A stretch of 64,000 nt of DNA. It comes from Apricaphanius iberus. Lineage: Eukaryota > Chordata > Actinopteri > Cyprinodontiformes > Aphaniidae. Position numbers and translations under genes: made by a program. The notes beneath the pieces are model-generated. The model saw only the letters and a program-made list of their open reading frames with translations, made no database searches and was not told the origin of the DNA. Within the stretch, counting starts at the first letter, position 1. Each line of letters opens with the position of its first letter. The stretch lies in NCBI GenBank assembly GCA_028564705.1, contig JAPXFQ010001301.1:372001-436000 (forward strand), in the 5' to 3' direction. Below are positions 1-10,865 of the stretch, one piece after another.

Positions 1-1603
1 TTAAGTACCGACCTATGATTCAAAATAATAGGCTCGTATGTATATCTAGAATTAATCAAGGTTAAAATTACCAGGATAAGATTGGGGATTTGTGAGTTTG
101 GGGCAAATTTAAAAGTAATTGGTAAACACCAAGATGGGCTTTGTGGACATTCTGAAACTGTTATTCATATGCTACTATGTTGTGTAAAATATTCTTGTGA
201 AAGAGAGATTCTATTTAAAGGGATACCAGGCAAGTTTGAGTGTTTTCTCTACGATGTTCCCGCTAGCGTCCAATAATAAGTTTTGCTTTCAAACACACGT
301 AAAAACGTCGTAAAAACGAACTGTTTTGTTTTTCCACCGTCAGCCCAGCTGATCAGTTGCCAACCCTAACCAGGCACAAAATAAAATATAAAAATGTTAC
401 TTACAAGTGCAAAAGGAAGAATGCCAGGTCTGTATCCGACTTGGAGCCTTCGGTGTCTTTCAGCTCTCACCATTCGGTAAAAGCTTGACCAATATTGATG
501 CGTGTGTGAGCCCTCGCTCGGTCTGAAGCTCTTTTTCTTTTCTTGGCATCTTCCGTCAATGGTTTTCTCTGCTTCTCTGCCATCGGTTTGCCACACTCTT
601 TAGCCGGGTTTCCTTAGCCTGCCTCAGCGTTGGGGATGCGTGCCGAAAACTGATCCTGCTTCTCGCGAAGTCTCAGACATCGTGAGAAGGACACCGGGTC
701 GGTACCGGTACACTGAACTCACAAGTGGGATATTCTGTCTACAGGCAGTAGGGGCGGGCGAGAGAGTCTTCATTCGCCCTGTAATGAATCATTTAACCAT
801 ACTGACTTACAAAGATGGTTAATTAACATGAAAATGTTGCCTAGTATCCCTTTAAAGAGCTATAAGAAATTCTTGGATTAGTGACATTTTCTTTCAAGAA
901 TATATTTTCTGCAAGTTTTAAATGACGTTTGATCGGTAGAGCTGTCATAAAGTTTCGTATCTCAACTAATCTGTATTTGAAAATATAGATTAAAGTTACT
1001 GAACTGAATAGACGGGGCAGCATTGTGCTACATTGGCGTATAGCCTGCCGAAAATAATTCGAAGAAGAAGAAGGACGTCGCCCAGCAGTTGTCGTCACGT
1101 GATGTAGTCAGTATAACTCTCAAAAACATTGAAGGTTTTAAGTCAAAGAAATGCTGTCTAAAAAAAGTGTCGACGTTTCTCTTTTCCTTCAGTCCGACAT
1201 GAACACGTCCTCCAGCCTAGTGTTAGCTGTAGCAAAAAGCTGCTTGTTTCTGTGCTCACAGCGCAGTCTGAGCTGAAGCTAAGCAGAGCTTACCTCCGAC
1301 ACAGCTTCTCACCAAAGGGCTATTCAGCGGCATTTAACGACTCTGTATCTAAGCAAGAATTCAATACGCTATTTTTCTTTTAGTATGACTAGGGTTGGAA
1401 CGTGCTTACTGTGCTGCGTACTCCTCTGACGTCCAATTAAAAGAGCCACAACCTTATAATATAGTATTTTCGTGCCCACTCAAATGTAACTGTAGCTCTG
1501 TGAGATCGGTCTTTACAGCAGGATCATGATGAACACTATCTGGGGTAGTTTTAGTGTGAATGTGTGTGACGTTCTCCAGCTGATTCCAGGTCTGCTTTCA
1601 GAG
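1..1603. other. Upstream region of atg10; no gene recognised
   Basis: I find no convincing coding exon here; the short open frames lack family motifs. The stretch near 1180-1300 is moderately GC-rich and may hold the atg10 promoter. A pyrimidine-rich tract ending in CAG at 1591-1601 sits immediately before the proposed atg10 start codon and looks like a splice acceptor, so a 5' untranslated exon may lie within this interval. Confidence 0.4.
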
Positions 1604-1708
1604 ATGATGTGCAGCGTCCTGGATGAGGAGCGGTTCCGTCAGTGCTGCCACCTGCTCCTTCAGCGGTCAGATCAGCTGAGGGATGGCTGGAGCTGGGAAG
1701 CAGTTCAG
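1604..1708 (+). CDS. atg10: atg10 coding exon 1
   Basis: It encodes 35 residues (phase 0 end), including the family-typical FRQCC...DGWSWE stretch. The donor is GTGAGG at 1709. Two consecutive ATG codons (1604 and 1607) could each serve as start. Confidence 0.85.
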
Positions 1709-4700
1709 GTGAGGAGGTGTGTACTCTGTGTAGCTGCACAGCTTTAAAGTTGAATGAAACATATATATATATATTTTTGCTCATTTCTGAAAATGGCTGC
1801 AGGGCTCAGAGGAGGGTTACCTTAAGAAAACTGCACTCAGGTCAGTTCCCACTGCCTGGGGTCTACTCCACCCTCAGCCAGAGAATCCACATGACTCAAC
1901 AGGACATGACAAAGTAAATTCTTGTTTCATTTTGAAGCAGATAAAGGTGTCGGACCGTCGTCACTGGCTTCACTGTATCTGTTCTTTCACAGCCGGGCCC
2001 AGTGGCCTGCACTGGTTCTGACGTCCTCAAAGCTGACATGGATGAGGAAGATGATGGTAGCTGCAGAGTGACCAACAGCAGCAGCCTGGTGCTTCAGTAC
2101 GAGTACAACATTGTGTATTCCTGCAGCTACGGAGCTCCTGTTCTCTATTTCAGAGCCTTCACTTTGGGTTCGTATCACATTCTCTGCGGTTAATAATTTC
2201 TATAATTACTATTGAAGCATAAATCTCTCCTGAACATCATCAGTTAGAGCTCTGAAATGGGTCGGTCTGTGGAGACTGGAGAGGCAACAGAAAAGTCATA
2301 TACATTGCAAAAGTGGTGAAGGGGAGGATTGTTAAAAGAACAGTAATTATTGTAGTTTTGAGCCATCTCTTTAAATCTCACGTTTTTAGTTTTTTTGTTG
2401 AATCAATCTCCAGTGCTGCCATTTTTCTAGAGCAAGTAACACAGAGTTCAGCTTTTAACATTAGCCTCTCTAACATCCATCTATTCTCAGCATGATGTAA
2501 GATGGGTGAGTGATGTGCAAAAGGTAGCAGGCAACCTGTAGGAGTAGCTCTGTTACATTATTAACATTTTTATTTTGATGCATTTGACAGACCTAAGAAA
2601 GGATTATCAATCATTATAGTATTAAGGCAGCCACCAATTGTGCACGTTCTCCCAGTTAAAAAAATGAGAGAGGTCTGCAATTTTGGTCATAGGTATACCT
2701 CAGCTATGAGAGACAAAATGAGGGGGGGAAATCTACATGGTCTGATTTTTAAAGAATTTATTTGTAAATTAGGGTGGAAAATAAGTATTTTTGGTCTATA
2801 TCAGAAATTCATCTCAATACTTTAATTGATATTTTAAATATTTTCTGTAAGTCTTCACAGGTTTTCAGACACTTTCTGTGTCTCTTCTCTGTCTTCTCCA
2901 AACCCCAGATGGCCGCTGGCATTGAGCCAGGTTCTGGTTCTGGTTCTGCTGGAGGTTTCGTCCTGTTTAGGGGAATTTTTCCTCTCCGCTGTCACTATAT
3001 TTGTTGGTCACTCCCAATTAAAACCACAAAAAGACTGTTTGAGAAGTTAAACATAATTTACTTAAATTAGGTTCTTCTTTTTAAAAACCACTTACACTCG
3101 TTTTCGTCTGCCGTTATTTTGTCTGTTAAGCTTAGTCGTTACTGCGCATTGACCATTGACATGGTTTGATTCATTTGCGCTGTGTGGGATTGCCACCAAT
3201 CCCGTCTTCATGGTTGAGCTCAGTTTCTCCGGACGATTCAGATAATGTCCAGGGGCGATTCTAGACCTAGAGCTCTACTGGGGCACAGGCCGCCAACTCC
3301 CAAAACAGCCTCAAAATCATTGTTGGCACCGTCATACTGTAGGCTATATTAAACCACTGGTAAAGATACAAGGATAGATTCATGGGTACAATATAATTAT
3401 ATTTATTTGCACATGCACATCTCAAAGATTTACAAACAACATCCTCTTACTGCAACCATTCAAGATTAGAAAGAGTCTGATTCTTTACTACCCAAAACTC
3501 AGTCCAAGTTTAAAACAAGTCGTTCAGGAAAGCAAAGTGACTAACAAACAAAACATATCTTTCTGTCTTAGGCTAAATTATAGGCAAATTATCATCTATA
3601 TGCTACTCTGACTCTGTGTAGATCATTATAGGGTACATTTGCAAATGCAACAGACTTATTTAAATTTGCCATTAAACCTTTCTGTTCCTCTCCTTCTGCT
3701 TCTGTTCAGGAATAATTTTCTGATGTCCATCTCTGAATAGTTTATCAGAAGGCTGTGTTTAGTTTTACAGTAGGACAGCTTCACAAACAGTATTTGTGCA
3801 TGCCAGATAGTGCATGCCAGATAGGCTGCATGCACAAGCAGGATTTGTGCATGCAGCCTATGCACTAATTAAAGTAATAAATTTAAATTCTGTGTTTGTC
3901 TCTACTTTGTAATAAATAAGCAAGGGATTACACATGGATGATCTCAAAAACATTTTACCTCTGGATACGGCCTTACTTGTGGACCGTCCTTGGATCAGTT
4001 ACACTCCATTTACAAAACACTTAGCTTTTCTGCTCAGCAACAGAGTGAAAGTTAGTGTGTCCTAAGCTGTGATATAAATACCAAAGAGGGTGAACAGGAC
4101 TGTGTGAGGTTGAAAGTGTTTTCATCATGATTTTTGTCCTCTGGAGGGACAGTATGGTACCTTACACACTGAGCTAAACATCTTGAGATGTAGAGAATTT
4201 GATAGATGCAATTCTGCCTTTGAAACTCTGTTGTTCCTGCTTTGATCAAGGAATGAAAAAGTAAAAAGAATTACCTGAATCATGTTTCATTATTTAGATT
4301 ATGCAGCCCTACTAAAAAGGCAACTAAGCATTTGGATTCCAGAGTCCCTCTTGATCTTGGGTGTACTTTAGGCCTTTTCGTATGATTCTATATGTTCTTG
4401 CCTTAGAGGGGAGGAGCCTGACATTAGAGGAAATGTGGAGTACCATCCACCCAAACTATAGGCTTCGCCTTCAGAACTGCCCTCTGAATGCAATAAGTCA
4501 GCAGGTAGGAACTACTATCTGCATCCGTGCACACATGGGTCTCTGAGACGATTTGCTGGAATCTGATTCTTGGTCTGTGTGACAGGAGCATCCCTTGCTG
4601 GGCCAACCGTTCTTTTACCTTCACCCTTGTAGAACAGAAGAGTTCATGGGGCCGGTGCTGCAGGCTGCCCAGGATCAAGGCAGGTAGGGTCACGACTGAG

Positions 4701-6466
4701 TCCTCAATTCAAGAAAGGCAATCCCTGCTTAAGAAAAATCCAGATGCTGAAGCTTGCGCTGTTGTTTTTGGCGACTCTCAGTACCTGCTGGTGGTGTACT
4801 GACTGGTTTTCCATATTTATAGGGAGGAGGCTGATTCTGTTTTCTGTGACATTGTTTAAAAATGTAACGATCTGGAGATAAAAGCTCAATGACCGATATA
4901 CAGTCCGCTGCCTCTGTTTGGAGCATACCATTCCTAGGTAGGGCAGTATTGAGTGCAGACAGAACTTCATAGTTTATAAGGATGAGTTTGAGTAATTTTA
5001 TTAAATCATTGCTGCGACATCTTAGTAGCACTTGTATCAACAGCAGAGTGATTGTGCAAAGCTCACTGGAAAAGTTTTCAACATGTCCAGATAGATATTG
5101 TTATCAAGCTTTGAGGAAGGAAATCTAGTTCAAAGACATCACATTGGCATTGGCTGATTGTAGAGGAACAGGAAGTAAACTGCAGACTAGATAGGGATTT
5201 GGGAATTAACTCTATAATGCCTGAATTATTTTCATAAATTATTAGAAAAATTACAGATTTTAATTTTTTATTTTAATCAAATAATGAATGAATTAGAGAT
5301 TGTTCATTTAACTAAAACAGCAATAAATGGTATAAATTGATTCATTAAGCCTAGCTTATGTTTCTCAGTCAGCAAGTTTGCACCCATACGCACAAGAATC
5401 GACAAAAACATTTTCCTGTTATACTTCTCCGTTGTTGAGAAGCAATTCCCCACCAGGACAGCAGAGGGTGCAGATCTTTTCTGGCAGGTCTGCTACGATT
5501 GCAGTGATGTCTCTGGTTAATAGAGTTTATTTACTTCAGTTTATTAACGCACATCCACTCAAGCAGCATAAGCTGGAAAACCTATTAGAAGTGCAGCCCA
5601 AAGAATACGCTAAAAATGTATGGAAACAAATTAACACAGCAGTCTGTTTTGTTGTTCTATACACCTCTAGTGTTCAAAATCCCCGAAAGACCAGATTAAA
5701 TAAACTGGCCGCTCAGTATGAAGAATCCAGTGATGCATTTACTGTCAACACTCTTCTACCTCCAATCATTGAAATCACTAAAAACCATTCACTGCACATC
5801 AGATATTCAAACTTGATGTGACAATGACAAAGTTCACCATAAATATTTCCAACATATATAATTTTAAACATATGTATGTGTATATATATATGTATATATA
5901 TATATATATATATATAAATGTATGTATCACAAAGCTAACTTAGGTTGTAGCCGCAGATTGAAGCTGACCTGCGGGAACTCCAGTTACGATAAAATGTGTT
6001 GCTTTCAACAGAAACATCCTAAACATTTGTTCTAAGTGAGGAAATGGAATGCTGATAATGTGAGCGTTATCAGACAGAAATAGGCCGTAGATATTTTATT
6101 ACATTTCAGTATCAGACTATAACTCCCATAAATGACTCTAATTGGTTTTAGGAACAATTAATCTTTTTGGGCTTTGTGATTAGGAATAATCCAGGACCAA
6201 GTTCAAAAATAGTTCAAAAATCAAAGCAGACTGTTGCCTGATAATAATGTGATTAAGATGTGTGATGCCCTCTGCTTGGAACCAATTTAACCTGTTGACT
6301 TGTTTTGGTTCCTTCCTACAGCCCAGTGAACTACGTGCTGTCATGGCTCAGCGTAGTTGGGCCTGTTGTGGGTCTGGATGTTTCTCTGAAGTATTCCACT
6401 CATCTCCATTCTGCCATTTCTCTCAACGACACAAAACCAGTCAAAAACTTAAGCTGCAGCTCCTGA
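1604..6466 (+). CDS. atg10: Autophagy E2-like conjugating enzyme ATG10 (six coding exons)
   Basis: ATG10 is the E2-like enzyme that accepts ATG12 from ATG7 and passes it to ATG5 in the cytosol, a step needed for autophagosome formation. The CDS joins 1604-1708, 1803-1913, 1993-2167, 4407-4504, 4586-4683 and 6322-6466: 732 nt, 243 residues plus stop, with every junction GT-AG and in frame. Landmarks are DGWSWEA near residue 28, YEYNIVYSCSYGAPVLYFRA near 110-126, GRSLTLEEMW near 132, LGQPFFYLHPC with the predicted catalytic Cys at about 178, and SWLSVVGPVVGL near 203. Human ATG10 is 220 residues, so the length fits. The start at 1604 follows an acceptor-like tract and matches the family N-terminus. 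An in-frame ATG at 1526 would add 26 residues with no family resemblance. No frameshift or stop is seen, so it looks functional. Confidence 0.95.
1803..1913 (+). CDS. atg10: atg10 coding exon 2
   Basis: It encodes 37 residues beginning GSEEGYLKK, corresponding to the SDGYMCK region of human ATG10. The acceptor is TGCAG just before 1803 and the donor GTAAAT at 1914. Both ends are phase 0. An internal GTCAGT could act as an alternative donor but would shorten the exon. Confidence 0.85.
1993..2167 (+). CDS. atg10: atg10 coding exon 3
   Basis: It encodes 58 residues plus one base and carries the most conserved core strand, YEYNIVYSCSYGAPVLYFRA. The acceptor is TTTCACAG and the donor GTTCGT at 2168. 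The final G joins AG of the next exon to make a Glu codon. The acidic run DEEDD precedes the core. Confidence 0.92.
2168..4406 (+). other. atg10 intron 3
   Basis: A 2.2 kb intron with no second gene recognised. It includes a perfect 17-bp stem-loop at 3821-3861 and short direct copies of TGCATGCCAGATAG at about 3799-3825. It ends in a CCTTAG acceptor. Confidence 0.7.
3821..3861. repeat. Perfect 17-bp inverted repeat (stem-loop)
   Basis: The arm at 3821-3837 is exactly complementary to 3845-3861, separated by a 7-base loop. It lies in atg10 intron 3. The pairing does not extend beyond 17 bp, which is short for a microRNA precursor. Confidence 0.85.
4407..4504 (+). CDS. atg10: atg10 coding exon 4
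   Basis: It encodes GRSLTLEEMWSTIHPNY and ends NAISQQ, matching the human DGRPLTLKDIW...ITQQ segment. Acceptor CCTTAG and donor GTAGGA are clear. Phases: enters with 2 bases completing a codon, leaves at phase 0. Confidence 0.92.
4586..4683 (+). CDS. atg10: atg10 coding exon 5 (catalytic Cys)
   Basis: It encodes EHPLLGQPFFYLHPCRTEEF, the signature region of the family. The Cys of HPC is the predicted ATG12 thioester site. Acceptor GACAG and donor GTAGGG bracket it; intron 4 is only 81 bp. Confidence 0.94.
5378..5821 (+). repeat. Interspersed repeat carrying a 147-codon open frame
   Basis: The open frame is uninterrupted, but its DNA is closely related to 37960-38275, where the frame is broken. 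Shared blocks include GTGTTCAAAATC, the AGAAGTGCAGC region and the TCTCTGGTTAAT region. Repetition, position inside an intron and lack of any recognised domain argue that it is a repeat rather than a gene. The family is not identified. Confidence 0.6.
5873..5918. repeat. TA/TG dinucleotide microsatellite
   Basis: An alternating TATG/TA run of about 46 bp in atg10 intron 5. Confidence 0.9.
6322..6466 (+). CDS. atg10: atg10 coding exon 6 (C-terminus)
   Basis: It encodes PVNYVLSWLSVVGPVVGLDV followed by a 27-residue divergent tail ending SCSS and a TGA stop. The SWLSIVGPVVGL block is characteristic of ATG10. The first base completes a Ser codon with AG from exon 5. Confidence 0.94.
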
Positions 6467-6663
6467 TCTTCAGACACACACTGGACATATGTGTCTTGTT
6501 TTTCCACAGAACTATTTTTAAGGACCAAAACTGTTCAGCTGATGTTGAACCGGTTTCCTGTTCTTAAGCCATGTTAAGACATATGTATTATTCTTCCTAA
6601 ATGTGGAGGCTTCTTTTAGATAACCTTATAATATTTGTATTTATAATGGATGAAGTATAGTCA

Positions 6664-6669
6664 AATAAA
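6664..6669 (+). terminator. Polyadenylation signal of atg10
   Basis: AATAAA about 200 bp after the stop codon, in a suitable position for 3' end formation. Confidence 0.6.
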
Positions 6670-8121
6670 TGTTACCAGTTTATTTGTGTCTTACATCTCT
6701 TTACTTCCATTTTGTAAACCAAAAACATAATTTTGCAACATCTAACAGATTTCTGAATATCCTGATTTAGGCCTCAATGTTTATGTATATTTTTCATGCT
6801 TTAGTTGTTACGTCTCAAACCCAGTCAGCAATCAGATCGCTGTCTGTCTCCCACTGTCTTGTACGTTTACCTTTGTTGACCACTGATCCCTGTTCTGCTG
6901 TCTACATTGTTCTCAATTAAAATATGAAAATGCTCCAGATACTCCTGGTATTGTAATGACACTTTTCTCTTCTGTTTTTGTATTTTCATCCTACGTAAAT
7001 GTTCCAGCTCGTCAAACATATTTTAATATTCGGTAAAGATAACCTGATTAAATAAAAAAACTGTTGTTGAAAGATGATTTTATTCATTAAGGTAAAGAGC
7101 TATCTAAAGCTGTGCTGTCGTGGTTGAACAATTAGACTATCAAAAGAAAAAACCTAAACCATTTTGGTGCAGATTAGTGAAAAAGAAACATCACAAAGCT
7201 AACTGTATGTAGCACAAAGCTTCCAGATCCATTTTAAATAGCTAACAAGCTACAGTATGTAATGAAAGTCCTCAAGATATGACTGCCACCAGTATAGTAT
7301 GGGGATATCTTCAATTATTGATCTTGATGCCTCAACTTTACACAGCAGAAGCAAAGAAGGCTTCATACTTATTTTATACAGGTCCTCAACATGCCTGGGC
7401 AGTTTAAGCAGTTGTGGAAAGCTAAAGATGGAAGGAGTCTAGGCAGGACTGTCTGGATCATCAGATGGCTGATGGACATAAACAGTCTACTATCAATTCA
7501 CATGGTTCTGGTGGTAGAAAAAGGTGCAAAAAAAGCAAATGGGACAACTGCAGGCTTCATATTACTGTGAAACAGCCAATTTGAGAGATTGGGGGACAAT
7601 CATAAGGCATCGACTTCAGCTGGAGTCAAAACTTTATAAACTTGTGAGAGCTTAGTTTCAGTTTATCTTGTAGTTTGCTGTTTAACGCTACAGTGAATTA
7701 TAAGTTCTGTTCTTAAACACAAATTTCTCTGATTCTGTCGGCCTTCATGACTTCTCTTGGTCACTGACACAACCTGCAGAAAAATCTACAAGAGACGATG
7801 ACCTTGCTGAATGAATTTTCCTGCTGTCAGCAAGTTTCTCTCAACAGGGCTCTGACAAATGATGGGAAAAGACCTTGAAGCAATACAGGCAGTCCTCATC
7901 CCATCTCAGCAGTCTGCATCATCTGCCATTCCCTACCTATCCCTCGGGTTTCTTCTTGTTCAGTCACCTTGACTATCTGGCTCTGTTCCCTGTAATAACT
8001 ACCATTCCCTCCACTGAGAGCAGGTACACTGTTCAGGAGAACACAATCACCTTAGATCCCTACAGCCTAGTTTGTATTGTTTTAAACAGTAAAATAGCAT
8101 AAAAAGTCCCTTTAGCACACA
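6670..8121. other. Intergenic; nothing recognised
   Basis: AT-rich sequence with no exon-like or repeat-family signal I can name. The open frame at 7875-8102 shows no domain. Confidence 0.5.
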
Positions 8122-8707
8122 TTATACCATGGTTGGGGTGAATACTCGATTCTGATTGGCTGGAGGGTGTACATTAAAAAGAGATAATGTACACCTAGGA
8201 AAGGCGTCCCGTCAAATTGCCTGATGACAGTTCTAAATTATTGCGCTGGCTCAAATGGCAACGGAGTCTCAACATTATTGGCATCGTCCTCTGGACACAC
8301 ACAAGCAGTAAGTAGTGTACTGACCTTCTAAAATTATATTTTGTATCACGTTACGTAAGGTAAAGCCATCATCTCACTTCCTCTCACTAATAAATCGCTG
8401 CGGTCGGCTCGCTCTGGCCACGTTGCTTGGCAACACCTACGGGAGATATTCAATAGTCCGCTCGACTTATATAAAAAACCTCGCGATTTTAACTCTAAAA
8501 CAAATCAAAGTATTATTAATTGATTTATTATATCCTTCTTTCGTAAGTGACCATGGTATAAGCGGGATAATATCCTTCGAGGTGTCGATTATCAGAAAAT
8601 AATGGACTTTGCGGAAGTAACCGTCCTCCGCCTCGGGTCGGACGGTTCACGCCTCCGCGTCGCCCATTATTTTCTGATAATTTACACCTTGTTGTGCATT
8701 ATCCCAT
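8122..8707 (+). mobile_element. Non-autonomous hairpin repeat (MITE-like), copy 1
   Basis: It begins TATACCATGG and has the inverted CCATGGTATA at 8551-8560. A GGGATAAT-containing stem follows at about 8563-8604, pairing imperfectly with 8665-8707; the core TTATCAGAAAATAATGG pairs exactly. Related copies lie at 38289-38900 and 43430-43735. GTTGCTTGGCAAC at 8422-8434 is an X-box-like palindrome. No coding capacity. The superfamily is not assigned because I cannot see a certain target duplication. Confidence 0.65.
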
Positions 8708-9742
8708 ACGTAAAATCCCATGTGTCAAAAAATTCATGTCAAAGCATAGGAACTCTATCAGAGCCATTCAACAATAGTAAATGTTAAATGCCTGCTTATG
8801 TCCAGCAGTGCTGGTGTTAATATTGATAATAATGGTGTTAAAAATTCTTTACAGTGTCATCTGTCAGGTGTTAAAGGAAAATAACTCTTTCATAGTTATT
8901 TTTACTCTATAATCAAGTGCTGATTAAAGTTCTTCAGAGTGTAAAAATTACTCTGATAAACTCTGCCCTTTCTTGTCTTCCTGTCAGATCAGGATTTTTC
9001 TGTGTCATTTCCACTTCTCTGAAAAAACAAAACATGGTAAGGTTCTTCAATGTACATTTTCCCCTGAATTTTCTCTGCTGTTATTGCCTAAGCAACTTAT
9101 TAGAATAACATTCTACTTCAAACAGAGCTTGTTTTAGTGGAAAATTTGCTTTTCACATAGTCAATGTGACAGGCTGTTAGCTACCTTAAACATTCAAAAT
9201 GGAGTTGTTTTTTTACTTTGACAAGGAAAACTTGTAACAAACAGGTTTTGACAGAAACTTTGAATTGTAATCAAACTTGTTTGACTTTTTTTTTATCTTC
9301 ATTCTTCTATTTAGAGTGGAACAAGTATTCAGGGATTTGTTGATGCCATCATCTCCACTACTCAACCCAATATCATTACTGTTGGGACAAAGAGGAGTAC
9401 TATCCATGAGTTTTTCATTGTTTTGGACAAACTGGTCAAAGCAAAAATGTTGGGTGCCAAGCTGTTACTAGAGAAACTCATAAAATGATGGGAGAAGACT
9501 CCGTCAAAGTTTGGAGGTTTAATGAATCTCAGGTTGATCAAGCCACGAAGGACAGACATTTACATTGGAACATGTAAAATACTGACCTGATATTTTATGA
9601 TATCAGGTCAGTATAATATTTGTTTTTTTTATGATATTTTGATACATTTTATTAATTTAGTTAATCTTACATTTATCAGCTTCAGGGTGACACTTGGAGA
9701 CTTGGATGTGCCTTTGCTTGATTGGGAAGCCACAATCTCTTA
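8708..9742. other. Intergenic with one exon-like remnant
   Basis: It contains short motifs (GTAAAAATTACTCT near 8941) also seen near 12010, suggesting an old repeat. An exon-like open segment follows a TTTAG acceptor at 9315-9488. No intact gene is supported. Confidence 0.4.
9315..9488 (+). pseudogene. Exon-like segment of an unidentified protein
   Basis: After a polypyrimidine tract and TTTAG, 57 codons run open to a TGA: SGTSIQGFVDAIISTT, then ITVGTKRS and FIVLDKLVKAKMLGA. The composition looks protein-like (hydrophobic alternation, a KRS followed by FIVLDK). I do not identify the family with certainty, and no adjoining exons are visible. It may be the last exon of a decayed multicopy gene or transposon-carried gene. 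Confidence 0.3.
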
Positions 9743-10862
9743 CAGTGTGTCCACACCAAACGCGATAGGAGCGACTAGAGCTTCAGGTTTACATGTAAAA
9801 TCAATGGAGGAGCGCGATAAAGCGCGACTTTGGGTTCCGCGACACTTCAGAAGCAGATTTGCGTCGCGAAAAAGCTTTTCTGCCTGATTTGCGCGAACAA
9901 TTCGCGCTACAGATGCGATGGAAAATTCGCGCTGCATTTTATGTGGTGCATTTTGTGCATTCGCGCTCATGGTGTCTATCGCTCGAGTTGGAAAAATCTG
10001 AACTCCAGCGTCAAATCACGCCGCGACAACCAATCAGGGGACAGAGTTTCAGTGATTCTGTGACTGTCATGGAGTCACAGAATCAGCAGTACATGGAGGA
10101 AATACTGATAAACATCATGGCTAATCACCCTGAGCTACATGACACAAGCTGTTTGCTATACAAAGACAGGAATAAAAAAATAAACTATTTAGACAGGAAT
10201 GCTCTTAAGAGGTTTGTGGGTGGCTCTTAAAAGAGCCGTTGTTGCTGTAAAAACACGTCTAAGCCTAGAAGTGAGCCTTGAACAGCCTCCTCACCTGGTT
10301 TCCTGATAGCAGCTACCGCAAAATGTCCCACGCTGCTCAAGTATTATAAACTTTTATGAACCGCAGACAGATGGACAGCTGCTCAGAAATGTCGTTGGTG
10401 TTTCGGCAGGCGAAGCTTGGACCTTCACGGCACAAACTGGGCGAGCAGGTAACGTTCTCCAGGCGGCGAGGAGCCGGTGTTTATGAGAGGCTCGCTGCTG
10501 TTTATGGATCTCTCCGCCGTAGCTAGACTGTATCAAACCCCCAGTGCAGCGGTCCCAGCTCTACCGGAGGCCAGGCGGAACACGTAATCCACTCTGTCCT
10601 CCGTCAGCTCGGTCCATAATCCACCGCCAGCTTTGTTGAAGCCCAGGCCGAACACGCTGTCCTCCCTCAGATCGGTCCATAATCCACCGCAGATGCACAC
10701 TTGCCTCAGCTCCGCTGAAGGCCAGTTTGTGCGTGAAAATACCATATTTGAAGCGCGACCAGTTCGCGTTGTACACGCTTCAAGGTGCGAATGTGCATGC
10801 GAACAGCTAGGAGTGTGTCGCGCTTTTTAGTCGCTCCTATCGCGTTCAGTGTGGACACAGCG
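9743..10862 (+). mobile_element. PIF/Harbinger-type DNA transposon, non-autonomous
   Basis: Terminal inverted repeats of about 35 bp with four mismatches start GTGTCCACAC...ACGCGATAGGAGCGAC and are flanked by TTA on both sides (9740-9742 and 10863-10865). The 3-bp TTA duplication is the hallmark of PIF/Harbinger. Length is 1120 bp. An open frame near 10069-10230 reads MEEILINIMANHPELHDTS then YKDRNKK, resembling the start of a MADF domain found in Harbinger accessory proteins. No transposase is left. Confidence 0.8.
10069..10230 (+). pseudogene. MADF-domain-like remnant in Harbinger element
   Basis: The segment encodes EEILINIMANHPELHDTS followed by YKDRNKKINY. The pattern L-x-x-HPELxD...YKDR is that of the MADF DNA-binding domain, which Harbinger elements often encode as a second protein. 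The frame stops soon after, so only the N-terminal third of a domain is present. Confidence 0.55.
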
Positions 10863-10865
10863 TTA

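Larger units (their letters stand above)
4684..6321 (+). other. atg10 intron 5
   Basis: A 1.6 kb intron. It contains a repeat-derived open frame (5378-5821) and a TA/TG microsatellite (5873-5918). It ends with a CCTACAG acceptor. No other gene is recognised. Confidence 0.7.

Noticed and set aside
1526..1603. Upstream ATG extending atg10 by 26 residues
   Set aside because: The extension has no family similarity and a polypyrimidine-CAG acceptor-like site ends at 1601, just before the family-like start.
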